From JALONH01 sp046329235 (GTDB taxonomy: Bacteria > Bacteroidota > Bacteroidia > Cytophagales > Cytophagaceae), in the NCBI GenBank assembly GCA_046329235.1, contig JAXLVA010000001.1, positions 1,426,001 through 1,490,000 on the forward strand: a stretch of DNA of 64,000 nucleotides. Direction: 5' to 3'. The stretch's first letter is position 1. Every line of letters begins with the position of its first letter. Positions 53,903-62,626 of this stretch are shown piece by piece. The translations under genes were made by a program, and so were the position numbers. Below the pieces are notes generated by a model. That model did no database searches, was not told the origin of the DNA, and worked only from the letters and a program-made list of their open reading frames with translations.

Positions 53903-54963
53903 ACTAATTCCGCCTTTTTATATTTCTTTAATAAATCAATTAACAATTGGTTTTCAGGTGGAGTTCCTACCGTAATACGAACACCACCTTCACATAACAA
54001 TACCGAAGAACGGTTACGTGTGATTACTTGATTCGATACCAAGTAATTATACATATCCGTACCATCTTGTGTTTTCACTAAAATAAAATTAGCATCACTC
54101 GGAACAATATGTTTAATGCATGGCAGCTGTTTTAACTCTTTCTCCAACCATGTACGTTGTTCTAGTATCTGTGCTACTAATTCATTTTTAAAATCGACAT
54201 TTTGAATAGCTTCTAACGCTAATTCTTGTGTCATTTGATTGATGTTATATGGAGGCTTAATTTTATTAAGCACTTGAATCAATTCTGTTGATGCGTATGC
54301 AATCCCCAAACGTAACGCAGCTAATCCCCAAGCTTTAGAGAATGTTTGCATCACCAACAAATTAGGATATTTATTTAACAATTCAGTGAAACTTGGTTCA
54401 GAAGCAAAATCAATATAAGCTTCATCTACCACCACAATTCCATCAAACTGCGTTAGTATATTCTGAATAGCTGTTCTATTCATTAAGTTTCCTGTAGGGT
54501 TATTCGGAGAACAAATGAAAATCACCTTCACTTCCGGTGTAACCGCTTTCAGAATAGCTTCTTCTCGTAAATTATAATCGGCAGAAAGAGGCACTTCAAT
54601 AATTTTAACATCATTTAAGTTGGCACTCACTTCATACATACCATAGGTAGGCGGCAAGGTAATAATCGCATCTTTGCCAGGCACACAAACTGCACGAAGA
54701 ATTAAATCGATAGGTTCATCACTTCCATTGCCTAAAAAGATATTTTCAGCAGGAACATTTTTAACTTCGGATAAGGCATGTTTTACTTTCCATTGTAAAG
54801 GATCCGGATAACGATGAACCGATTTAGTGATTACAGAACCAAACGAATTCTCATTGGCATCTAAAAACACACCATCTTTACCCTTATATTCATCTCTAGC
54901 AGACGAATACGGTTTCATCTTTTTTACATTATCACGGATGATTTTATCCAACGAAAAGGCCAT
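53899..54963 (-). CDS. hisC: Histidinol-phosphate aminotransferase HisC
   Basis: 354 residues, fold-type I PLP enzyme. The Schiff-base lysine is in MQTFSKAWGLAALRLG, and FLGNGSDEPIDL, CSPNNPTGN and VVDEAYIDF are conserved. It is the first gene of this his operon; hisG and hisD, which usually precede it, are not present upstream, where a divergent gene lies instead. A TAGTTTTA element about 25 bases upstream may be its promoter. Confidence 0.97.
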   Translation of the reverse strand: MAFSLDKIIRDNVKKMKPYSSARDEYKGKDGVFLDANENSFGSVITKSVHRYPDPLQWKVKHALSEVKNVPAENIFLGNGSDEPIDLILRAVCVPGKDAIITLPPTYGMYEVSANLNDVKIIEVPLSADYNLREEAILKAVTPEVKVIFICSPNNPTGNLMNRTAIQNILTQFDGIVVVDEAYIDFASEPSFTELLNKYPNLLVMQTFSKAWGLAALRLGIAYASTELIQVLNKIKPPYNINQMTQELALEAIQNVDFKNELVAQILEQRTWLEKELKQLPCIKHIVPSDANFILVKTQDGTDMYNYLVSNQVITRNRSSVLLCEGGVRITVGTPPENQLLIDLLKKYKKAELV

Positions 54964-55054
54964 ATTTCGAATTTTAAGAGGGTAAAACTACGAAAAAAGA
55001 GGCTATTTAGTGGATACTTCTTACAAATCCTTTCGCCGATTTTAGCTTTTTTTG

Positions 55055-55062
55055 TATTTTTG
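55055..55062 (+). promoter_or_regulatory. Bacteroidota-type -7 promoter element of the ACT-domain gene
   Basis: TATTTTTG matches TAnnTTTG exactly, 23 bases upstream of the ATG at 55086. No good -33 TTG is seen. Confidence 0.5.
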
Positions 55063-55085
55063 AAAAGGTTTAAAGAAAAGATGGT

Positions 55086-55319
55086 ATGAAAGTAAAGAAT
55101 TCTTGGCATATAGAATGTGCCCACACCCCGGAAACAATTGATCGAATTTTATTGCCTATTCGCAAAAGAGGTCTATCTGTTTTAAGCCTGAATTACACAA
55201 AAAACACGGAAGAGAATGCGGTTTGTGCTATTGAGTTTGAAACTGAAGAAGCTGATGCAGAACGCGTTTATAAAAATATGATTCGTTTACAGGATATTAA
55301 ATCTGTAACAAGAAAGTAA
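55086..55319 (+). CDS. Stand-alone ACT-domain protein (IlvH-like)
   Basis: 77 residues with the beta-alpha-beta-beta-alpha-beta pattern of ACT domains: HIECAHTPETIDRILLPIRK, then a second strand AVCAIEFETEE. It resembles the regulatory subunit of acetolactate synthase but stops after one ACT unit. Such small ACT proteins bind amino acids and control partner enzymes. It is divergent from the histidine operon, so it might sense histidine or a branched-chain amino acid. No ilv gene is near. Confidence 0.7.
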   Translation: MKVKNSWHIECAHTPETIDRILLPIRKRGLSVLSLNYTKNTEENAVCAIEFETEEADAERVYKNMIRLQDIKSVTRK

Positions 55320-55348
55320 TTCCTAATCTAATTAAAACCGATTAACGC

Positions 55349-56224
55349 ATGAAGAAACGAGGGGCAATACTTTTAGGCCTTTTTGTTGTTACTGCGCTAA
55401 TCGGTTTCTTTTTTGTCAAAAATCAACTCTATACTACCAACTTTCATCAGGTAGAATTTGAAAAAATCGAGTTTGAACATCCCGATTCAACCCAAAGAGA
55501 AAGTTCATTGGTTTTTCTTGATAGCACTGCAGAGTACAATCAAGAAGAATATACAGAAGATTCTATAATCACTATAGATAATCCATTAAGTCATCATTAC
55601 AAAAAGCATTTGGCTCAAAACAAGACTATTCAAACAAAAAAATCCAGTAAGTTAAATATCCCTCAAGATTCTACATTTACTTTAAAAACAAAAAAGCCCC
55701 ATGTAATTGTTTCTTCCAAAGGCCGGGCGATCAAATACCAAGAGTTACCATTGCATAATTTACCTAATAAACGAATACAGTTTTCTACTTTTTTCAGAAC
55801 ATTCAATCCTGGTGATTATATCAACGGGAAGGAATTGGCGGCTTACTACTGGAATGATAAAAATTTAAACTACGTAACAAGAAAAACGGTTAGTTCCTAT
55901 GTTGAGAAAAACATAAAAAAACTCACACGTATAGGGAATACATTAATCATCGAAACCAATAACACTAATGGAATTGACACCAAGGTGAGTATTCCTTTTA
56001 TTGAAAAAATGCACATGATGATTCAAGACAGTGCCACCATTACTTTTGGAAACACGATACAATCTAAAGAGGCCCTTTTTAAAAATGCTTTGTTACTTCC
56101 TATTCAAACCACAGGAATAACTGTTATTTCAAATGGGAACCTGATTCCTCCGAATGGCTTTGTAAGTGGAGATTTTTATTTCACTGAATATGCTGCTAGC
56201 AAAGGAGGTTTTTCTCTAAAGTAA
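55349..56224 (+). CDS. Membrane-anchored protein of unknown function
   Basis: 291 residues. One N-terminal membrane segment (GAILLGLFVVTALIGFFFV, residues 5-23) with no clear cleavage site is followed by a Lys/Thr/Asp-rich linker (about 35-120). A beta-rich C-terminal domain lies at about 130-291 (FNPGDYINGKELAAYYW). No family is recognised. It follows the ACT gene by 29 bases and may share its transcript. Its last bases overlap the convergent YkgJ-like gene. Confidence 0.6.
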   Translation: MKKRGAILLGLFVVTALIGFFFVKNQLYTTNFHQVEFEKIEFEHPDSTQRESSLVFLDSTAEYNQEEYTEDSIITIDNPLSHHYKKHLAQNKTIQTKKSSKLNIPQDSTFTLKTKKPHVIVSSKGRAIKYQELPLHNLPNKRIQFSTFFRTFNPGDYINGKELAAYYWNDKNLNYVTRKTVSSYVEKNIKKLTRIGNTLIIETNNTNGIDTKVSIPFIEKMHMMIQDSATITFGNTIQSKEALFKNALLLPIQTTGITVISNGNLIPPNGFVSGDFYFTEYAASKGGFSLK

Positions 56225-56668
56225 TTGATTATAAATTATCATTATCCACTCCTCCACCATCGGGCATACGCTTTTATTTTTTAACACCGAACGAATTCTA
56301 TACTTAATTCCTTTGTGGTGCAAATGCGGATAATCAGCGCAAGAATCAGGTCTACTTTCATATACCTTACAAAGTGTTCCTTGTAAAAAAGCACATGGAG
56401 TACAGTTCATTACTTTCATGTGTTCACTGCCAACATCTGCTAAATACTTCGTTTCAAATTCTTCTACTTTCATAGAAATCTTATCCGCCACCTTAGCAGC
56501 ATCATCAGGTGTAAAAGGAGGATTCAATACGGAGCAGCAACGACCGCAGGATGCGCAGTCATACGACTGATATACTTTTTCAACGATAGGTTGTGAGATA
56601 ACATCCAACTCTGATGATTTAACTTTGCGAATCATCTCTAAAAATCGTTCGTCAGAATAATGATCCAT
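56216..56668 (-). CDS. YkgJ-family cysteine-cluster protein
   Basis: 150 residues of the Fe/Zn-binding CxxxCxxCC family: DCASCGRCCSVLNPPFTPDD (about 42-61), NCTPCAFL, TLCKVYESRPDSCADYP. Metal binding is expected from the conserved cysteines; the molecular role in bacteria is not established. It overlaps the convergent gene by 9 bases. Confidence 0.85.
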   Translation of the reverse strand: MDHYSDERFLEMIRKVKSSELDVISQPIVEKVYQSYDCASCGRCCSVLNPPFTPDDAAKVADKISMKVEEFETKYLADVGSEHMKVMNCTPCAFLQGTLCKVYESRPDSCADYPHLHHKGIKYRIRSVLKNKSVCPMVEEWIMIIYNQLL

Positions 56669-56740
56669 ATTAAATGTTGGAGTAATTAAAGTTTATAAAA
56701 GGAACAGAAAGAGAACAAAGAGAGATTTTCTACCACAATT

Positions 56741-57097
56741 TTAGACTTTCTTTTCTAAGTTTCTAATCATAACATACAACATCTTTGAAATTTCCTCTAA
56801 ACCTAAATTTAGTTCCTGAACTATATCTACTGATATTTCATTTTCAGCCCCTAGAAATTCAACAATGGAAGCACATTCAAAGGCTGAACCACGAGCTATT
56901 ACATAGAAATTCTTTCTGTCTTTATGACTAACCTTAGCACTACCCTCTGCAATATTTAATTGCACACTCAAGGATGCCCTACCCAATTGATTTTTAAAAT
57001 AACTTGGAATTTGAGGATTACCTTTAATTAAATTATATATAATCTTATTTATCAAGAATGACTTCTTATAAACTTCTAATTTTTGATAAGAAAACAT
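56741..57097 (-). CDS. Four-helix-bundle protein (S23/IVP family)
   Basis: 118 residues. KLEVYKKSFLINKIIYNL at the start, LGRASLSVQLNIAEGSA in the middle, and the Glu-rich third and fourth helices match the S23 family, first seen in 23S rRNA intervening sequences and now common as stand-alone chromosomal genes. The function is not known. It lies downstream of a purine-rich repeat block next to tmRNA. Confidence 0.85.
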   Translation of the reverse strand: MFSYQKLEVYKKSFLINKIIYNLIKGNPQIPSYFKNQLGRASLSVQLNIAEGSAKVSHKDRKNFYVIARGSAFECASIVEFLGAENEISVDIVQELNLGLEEISKMLYVMIRNLEKKV

Positions 57098-57150
57098 AAA
57101 AATTAATAGCTAGTGAAGTACTAAAGGTAATAAAAAATAAAACAGAAAAT

Positions 57151-57291
57151 AGAGGAATAGAAACAGTGTGCAGGAACAGGGAAAAGAAGAAACAGGAAAA
57201 AAGAGAAACAGAAACAGGGTACAGGAACAGGGAATAAAAGAAACAGAGCCAAGAACGAAGTCCCTGTTCCTCTTTCTTCACTCTGTTTCTA
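57151..57291. repeat. Degenerate purine-rich direct and inverted repeats (AGAAACAG...AGGAACAGGGA)
   Basis: Two direct copies of an AGAAACAG...CAGGAACAGGGAA...AAGAAACAG unit begin at 57159 and 57210, 51 bases apart. A third copy runs in the opposite direction at 57260-57290 (TCCCTGTTCCT...CTGTTTCT). The second and third copies can fold into a long hairpin just after the tmRNA 3' end. A 71-codon open frame through this block is low-complexity Phe/Ser/Leu and not gene-like. Confidence 0.75.
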
Positions 57292-57296
57292 TTTAG

Positions 57297-57696
57297 TGGA
57301 GCCGGAGAGATTCGAACTCTCGTCCAGAGAAGGTGATTATCGCGCCTTCTACATGCTTAGCCGAATATTCATTGTAGGGGAAAAGCAGGTCACCGGCAAC
57401 CAACTTTAACCTTAGTTACTAAAGTTTCATAAAATAATCGTAACGGTTATTTTACTAGTTCTGCATATCGACATATCCGATTCGCAGTCGGCGGAACAAG
57501 GACTGCGGGATACGTGGCCGGGTCTGGTTCTTAACTAGACCGCATTAACCATTAATTCCGACTTGGTCGAAATTAGGCAGCCATGGCGTAAGTTTCTTCG
57601 CCAATTGTTGTTCGGGACTATCTTTCAAGGCTCTCACCCCATGAGCCTGCATGCTTACACACGTAATTACTCAACCTGTCAATTCCTGTCGGCCCC
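57297..57696 (-). ncRNA. ssrA: Transfer-messenger RNA (tmRNA)
   Basis: The minus strand begins GGGGCCGACAGG and ends in the T-arm GAGAGTTCGAATCTCTC and CGGCTCCA, with CCA encoded. The 5' GGGGCCG and 3' CGGCTCC form a 7-pair acceptor stem with one G-U. The length of 400 is typical. tmRNA rescues stalled ribosomes together with SmpB; smpB is not in the window. A promoter-like TATCTTTG lies just upstream. Confidence 0.96.
57573..57602 (-). other. tmRNA tag-peptide reading frame, GEETYAMAA
   Basis: Within the tmRNA the minus strand reads GGC GAA GAA ACT TAC GCC ATG GCT GCC TAA, giving GEETYAMAA. The AA ending is the degradation signal. Bacteroidota tags usually read GENNYALAA or similar, so positions 3-4 and 7 differ. 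Confidence 0.85.
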
Positions 57697-57713
57697 AACG
57701 TCTTTGAGGATTA

Positions 57714-57742
57714 CAAAGATAATCAATTTTATTGATTCCAAT
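57714..57742 (-). promoter_or_regulatory. Bacteroidota-type promoter of ssrA
   Basis: TATCTTTG (57721-57714, minus strand) fits TAnnTTTG exactly, and a TTG (57741-57739) lies 17 bases further upstream. The element ends 17 bases before the mature tmRNA, which leaves room for a processed 5' leader. Confidence 0.6.
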
Positions 57743-57847
57743 TCTAATTCAATCTTCTTCATAATCAATCAATAAAGAGATATCCACCATAGTGGACAAC
57801 TTCTTAGGCATAAAAACTATGTGTTTCTTATCTTGCAACTAGTTCTT

Positions 57848-58993
57848 ATGGATAATTTTATTGTTTCGGCTCGTAAATACAGACCTTCAACGTTTGATAC
57901 CGTTGTAGGCCAAAGTCATATTACGACTACTTTAAAAAATGCCATCAAAAACAATCACCTAGCACAAGCATTCCTTTTTTGCGGTCCTCGTGGTGTAGGT
58001 AAAACAACCAATGCACGTATTTTAGCTAAAACCATCAACTGTGAAAATATCACAGAAGATATTGAAGCTTGCGACCAATGCGAATCTTGTAAAAGTTTTA
58101 ATAACAATGCTTCCTTCAACGTACAAGAACTTGATGCCGCATCCAACAACTCGGTGGATGATATCCGTAATCTAGTAGAACAAGTACGTTACCCTCCTCA
58201 ATACGGGAAATATAAAATCTACATTATTGATGAGGTTCACATGTTATCAAATGCGGCTTTTAACGCTTTCTTAAAAACGTTAGAAGAACCGCCTTCCTAT
58301 GCTATCTTTATCTTAGCCACAACTGAAAAGCACAAAATCATTCCTACGATTTTGTCCCGTTGTCAGATATTTGATTTCAATAGAATACAGGTAAAGGACA
58401 TTGCTCATCACTTAGCTAAGATTGCCGAAAAAGAAAACATCAAAGCTGAACCGGAAGCATTACACCTCATCGCTCAAAAAGCGGATGGTGCCTTACGTGA
58501 TGCCCTTTCCATGTTCGACTTGATCGTTACTTTCTCGTCTGACAATACGATTACTTTCAAGAAAACAATCGATAACCTACACATCTTAGATTACGACTAT
58601 TACTTTAAGATAGTAGACTTTTGTTTGAAAGAAGATGTTAGTTCTATCCTATTAGCATTTGATGAAATTTTGCGTAAAGGATTTGACGGACACAACTTCA
58701 TTGCCGGATTGAATGAGCACTTCCGCAATTTATTAGTGTGTAAAGACAATAGAACACATGAACTTTTAGAATCTTCGGATGAAGTAAAAGCTCGATTCAT
58801 ACAACAATCTGGCGCTACTGAAATCGGATTTATCATGTCTGCTCTTAGTATTATCAATCAATGTGATTTATACTACAAGAACAGTAAAAACCAACGCTTA
58901 CACGTAGAGTTAGCCTTAATGAAACTAGCTTTCATTAAGCGAGCTACCAATACAGGTGCTTTGGTAGAAGAACTAAAAAAAAAAGTAGTTTAA
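57848..58993 (+). CDS. dnaX: DNA polymerase III gamma subunit, zero-frame product of dnaX
   Basis: 381 residues from the ATG at 57848 (MDNFIVSARKYRPSTF). Walker A is GPRGVGKTTNAR. The zinc module is in NCENITEDIEACDQCESC. DEVHMLSNAAFNAFLKTLEE is the Walker B region, and a sensor arginine is in ILSRCQIFDF. Domain III of the clamp-loader AAA+ protein ends near residue 370. The zero frame stops just after ten A residues, while the -1 frame continues for about 200 codons with a plausible tau tail. It loads the sliding clamp as gamma or, when shifted, as tau. Confidence 0.93.
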   Translation: MDNFIVSARKYRPSTFDTVVGQSHITTTLKNAIKNNHLAQAFLFCGPRGVGKTTNARILAKTINCENITEDIEACDQCESCKSFNNNASFNVQELDAASNNSVDDIRNLVEQVRYPPQYGKYKIYIIDEVHMLSNAAFNAFLKTLEEPPSYAIFILATTEKHKIIPTILSRCQIFDFNRIQVKDIAHHLAKIAEKENIKAEPEALHLIAQKADGALRDALSMFDLIVTFSSDNTITFKKTIDNLHILDYDYYFKIVDFCLKEDVSSILLAFDEILRKGFDGHNFIAGLNEHFRNLLVCKDNRTHELLESSDEVKARFIQQSGATEIGFIMSALSIINQCDLYYKNSKNQRLHVELALMKLAFIKRATNTGALVEELKKKVV

Positions 58994-59000
58994 CAACTAC
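58975..59000 (+). other. Probable -1 frameshift site in dnaX
   Basis: A run of ten A (58975-58984) is followed at once by GTAGTT (58985-58990), loop TAAC, and AACTAC (58995-59000), a 6-pair hairpin whose loop includes the zero-frame stop. A -1 shift on the A-run opens the tau frame. A-runs drive gamma/tau production by ribosomal slippage in E. coli and by transcriptional slippage in Thermus (family knowledge). A homopolymer sequencing error is the alternative. Confidence 0.7.
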
Positions 59001-59589
59001 CACCTCCACCCCTACTACTGAAAATACGCCTACTTCATCTACCCCAACAGTAGAGAAAACAGTCGTATCTAGTCCACCTTCTATTACAACCAAAAGTTCT
59101 TTAGGAATTAAACTTCCAAAAAATACTCAGGAAGCAAAACAGTTAGCGAATACCAAAGCTGTTACCATTGAAACTACTACTACAACTGAAAACGATTCAG
59201 AAACTACCGGTAGTCAGCAGGTTCAAATATCTAAGATTAAGTTTGAAGAAGCATGGAATCAATTTGCAGAAAAACTAAAAGCAGAAGGAAAAGCAAACGA
59301 ACATATCACTTTATATAATAAACCTTTTGAAATCAATGAAGGCTCACACGTTATCATACAACTAGATAACGAAATTCAAGTAGAGCTTTTAGAAGAGATG
59401 AAAATGGATTTATTACAATTTTTAAAATCTGCTCTATCCGTACCATTCATTAAACTAAGTAGTAAGGTTGTTGAACGAAAAGTGGAACAAAAAATCTATA
59501 CAGATAGTGATAAACTAAAATTTTTGAGTGAGCAATACCCAATTTTAGAGGATATAAAAAAACGCTTTGGCTTAGAAAGCAACTACTAA
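58985..59589 (+). CDS. dnaX: tau-specific C-terminal part of dnaX, read in the -1 frame
   Basis: From the A-run this frame is open to the TAA at 59587-59589, about 200 residues. It first encodes a Thr/Ser/Pro-rich linker (TTTTSTPTTENTPTSSTPT). A folded C-terminal domain follows (KIKFEEAWNQFAEKLKAEGK, then VIIQLDNEIQVELLEEMK and LEDIKKRFGLESNY). This layout, a flexible linker then a polymerase/helicase-binding domain, is that of tau. It has no suitable start of its own before 59398, so expression needs frameshifting. The joined protein would have about 580 residues. Confidence 0.8.
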
Positions 59590-59687
59590 TATCTTGCTAT
59601 AATCCTATTTTAAAACTTCATTTTTTAGAATTATTTTGTACATTCGTTAACTACTAATTTGTACTAAAAGATTTAATGTTTTCCATC

Positions 59688-62615
59688 ATGCGAAGTATTT
59701 TCTTTTTCATTATCCAAATCCTTTTTATAAGTGCGGCTACTGCACAAGCATTACAAACTACAACTGACAAGAATGGTCTCACTTATCAATATGCAGATAA
59801 CGATCCATTACAAGCTAGAATATATACTTTGCCAAACGGCTTGAAAATTTTCCTTTCTCAATACAAGGATGCTCCAAGAATTCAAACCTACATTGCTGTA
59901 AAAGCTGGTTCTAAAAATGACCCATCCAACACGACAGGTCTTGCACACTATTTAGAACATATTCTATTTAAAGGAACCGACTCCATTGGAACCACCAACT
60001 GGGAAGCTGAGAAAAAAGAATTAGATAAAATTGAAGCACTATATGAAATCTATCGCAACACAACAGATAGCAGCAAACGAGTTTATCTATATCAAAAAAT
60101 AGATAGTATATCATTAGTAGCTGCCGGTTATGCTATCGCGAATGAATACGATAAGCTATTAGGTAACATAGGAGCTATAGGAACGAATGCCTACACGTTT
60201 GTTGAACAAACTGTATATGTGAACGACATTCCTTCTAACCAAATTGAAAAATGGGCTATGATAGAAGCCGAGCGATTCAGAACGGTTGTTCCTCGCTTAT
60301 TTCATACTGAACTGGAAGCTGTTTATGAAGAAAAGAATAAAGGAATGGATCAAGACCGAAGAAAAGTTTGGGAAGAAACCATGGCTTCTCTTTTTAAGGT
60401 TCATACCTACGGCACCCAAACTACCATTGGTACAATTGAGCATCTGAAAAATCCATCCATCACTGAAATCAAAAAATACTTCAACACTTATTATGTTGCC
60501 AACAACATGGCTGTATGTATGAGTGGCGATTTTGACTATGATTCCACCATAGCCATACTAAGCAACCACTTCGGTCAGTGGCGAACAGGAACTATTCCAA
60601 CCTACAAAGCACCTGTTGAAACTAAGATTACTACCCCTATTCGTAAAACGGTAGTTGGGCCTGATGCGGAGAGTTTATCTATTACGTACCGTATCGATGC
60701 ATCTCTTACTCAAAACCCGGAAATTCGAGTTTATATTAAAGCACTTCAAATGCTACTATCTAACGGACAAGCCGGATTAATTGATTTGAATATCAACCAA
60801 GCTCAAAAAGGTTTAGGTGGATATGCTTACGACTTACCTTTAAAAGATTATTCTATTTTTATGCTTGGCGCTCGTCCTGTAGCAGGTCAGGCTATTGAAA
60901 ATTTGGAATCTGTATTATTAGAACAAATTACGAATATCAAATCCGGAAGATTTGATGACTGGTTATTACCTGCCGTTGTTAACGACTATAAAAAAAGTCA
61001 ATTATTAAGTTTTGAAAGTAATCGAAATCGTGCGGATGCTTTTGTAGATGCCTTTGTCTGGGACATTCCTTGGAATGTCTATATTCAAGACGAAGCCACT
61101 TTATCTAAACTTACTAAATCCGACTTGCAACTTTTCGCTACTAAGTATTTAAATCAAAACTACGTAACCATTTTCAAATCAAAAGGAATTGATTCTACCA
61201 TCACTAAAGTACCCAAACCAAAGATTTCGGCAGTACCGGTGAATCGAGATACTCAATCTGTTTTTTATACTAAAATAGAAAAACGATTCTCCCCTATTAT
61301 CCAACCGGAATTCTTCAACCCGGAAAGTGTGACTAAAAGTATGACAGGTAAATTTCCTTTGTTATACAAACAAAACACTACAAACGATTTCTTTTTCCTT
61401 CAATACAAGTGGGACATTGGTGTGAAATACGACCCGGCTTACAAGGTACTTGTAACTTATTTGGATTATTTAGGAACAAAGAATTACAATGGAGAAGAAT
61501 TCAAAAAAGCCTTTTACAAAATTGGATGTGATTATTCCATTGGAATATCCGGCGACAAATTTACCATCAGTATATCCGGATTAAAAGAAAACATGCCTAA
61601 AGCATTAGAATTGATAGAAGACTTTATCATGAATGTACAAGGCGATGTGGTGGCATTAGAACAAGTCAAATCAAACATCTTAAAGACTCGAATGGATAAT
61701 AAATCTTCTAAAGATATCATCCTCCGTTCAGCCATGGTTAACTATGCAAAATACAAAGGAGCTAATCCTTTTAATCATATCTTACCGGAGCATATTTTAA
61801 AGACACTTCAGTCTAGTGATTTATTAAGTTACTTCCATCGCATCAAAACAACACCACACAAAGTAGTTTACTACGGTCCAAACGAGTTGGATTATGTAGC
61901 TAAAACAGTAGCTAAATACCACAAAATAAAAGTTGGCACTCACACACTAGTAAAGGAACAGTTTAGCTACCGTCATGCATCACACAAGAACATTGTTTAC
62001 TTTGTGCCTTATGATATGGTTCAAGCAGAGGTAATCATTTTAAGTCCTTCAGTAGAATACAATAAAGATTTAGCTCCTGCGCAATCTTTATACAACGAAT
62101 ATTTCGGAGGCAACATGGGCAGTCTTGTTTTTCAAGAATTAAGAGAGTCAAGAGCACTAGCTTATTCTGTTAAATCTGTATTTGAAAGCCCGGCAAGACC
62201 CACTGAAATTTACTTCAGCAATTCATACATAGGAACACAAGCTGACAAACTCAACGAAGCTCTCAAAGGGTTAATTGAATTAATAGATTCAATGCCGGCA
62301 TCGCCGTTACTATTTGAAAATTCTAAACAATCTATTTTAGAAACCATAAGAAGTACCCGTGTTACCAAAGCTGCTACGTTATCAGAGTATGAGCGCATGG
62401 ATTTATTTCATCTAACGGAAGATCCTCGAAAAGCGATTTATGAGAAAGTACCATCTATGACCTTTGAGGATTTAAAAAAATTCCAAGAAACCTACATCAA
62501 AGGCAAACATAGAGTCATTCTAGTTATAGGGTCTAAAAACAAAATAGACATGTCTGTTTTACAACAATTTGGCGAAGTTAAAGAACTGACCTTAGAAGAT
62601 ATATTCGGCTATTAA
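59688..62615 (+). CDS. M16-family zinc metallopeptidase (insulinase/PqqL-like), secreted
   Basis: About 975 residues. A signal peptide (MRSIFFFIIQILFISAATAQ) precedes two M16 repeats. The inverted zinc motif HxxEH is HYLEH in GLAHYLEHILFKGT (near residue 83), and the third ligand Glu lies in LEAVYEEKNKGMD. The second half (from about 520) lacks the motif, as in other pitrilysin-type enzymes. It degrades short peptides in the periplasm or at the surface. A hairpin terminator follows. Confidence 0.92.
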   Translation: MRSIFFFIIQILFISAATAQALQTTTDKNGLTYQYADNDPLQARIYTLPNGLKIFLSQYKDAPRIQTYIAVKAGSKNDPSNTTGLAHYLEHILFKGTDSIGTTNWEAEKKELDKIEALYEIYRNTTDSSKRVYLYQKIDSISLVAAGYAIANEYDKLLGNIGAIGTNAYTFVEQTVYVNDIPSNQIEKWAMIEAERFRTVVPRLFHTELEAVYEEKNKGMDQDRRKVWEETMASLFKVHTYGTQTTIGTIEHLKNPSITEIKKYFNTYYVANNMAVCMSGDFDYDSTIAILSNHFGQWRTGTIPTYKAPVETKITTPIRKTVVGPDAESLSITYRIDASLTQNPEIRVYIKALQMLLSNGQAGLIDLNINQAQKGLGGYAYDLPLKDYSIFMLGARPVAGQAIENLESVLLEQITNIKSGRFDDWLLPAVVNDYKKSQLLSFESNRNRADAFVDAFVWDIPWNVYIQDEATLSKLTKSDLQLFATKYLNQNYVTIFKSKGIDSTITKVPKPKISAVPVNRDTQSVFYTKIEKRFSPIIQPEFFNPESVTKSMTGKFPLLYKQNTTNDFFFLQYKWDIGVKYDPAYKVLVTYLDYLGTKNYNGEEFKKAFYKIGCDYSIGISGDKFTISISGLKENMPKALELIEDFIMNVQGDVVALEQVKSNILKTRMDNKSSKDIILRSAMVNYAKYKGANPFNHILPEHILKTLQSSDLLSYFHRIKTTPHKVVYYGPNELDYVAKTVAKYHKIKVGTHTLVKEQFSYRHASHKNIVYFVPYDMVQAEVIILSPSVEYNKDLAPAQSLYNEYFGGNMGSLVFQELRESRALAYSVKSVFESPARPTEIYFSNSYIGTQADKLNEALKGLIELIDSMPASPLLFENSKQSILETIRSTRVTKAATLSEYERMDLFHLTEDPRKAIYEKVPSMTFEDLKKFQETYIKGKHRVILVIGSKNKIDMSVLQQFGEVKELTLEDIFGY

Positions 62616-62626
62616 GCCTACGGTAT

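Noticed and set aside
57066..57281. Open frame of 71 codons on the minus strand rich in Phe, Ser and Leu
   Set aside because: It simply translates the purine-rich repeat block (repeated LFLYPVSVSLF-like units), overlaps the S23-family gene start and has no family resemblance.
58600..58857. Minus-strand frame inside dnaX
   Set aside because: Antisense shadow of a well-conserved AAA+ coding region.
59398..59589. Separate small gene of 63 codons after dnaX
   Set aside because: The same frame is open back to the dnaX A-run and its content continues a tau-like domain, so it is the C-terminus of tau rather than an independent gene.
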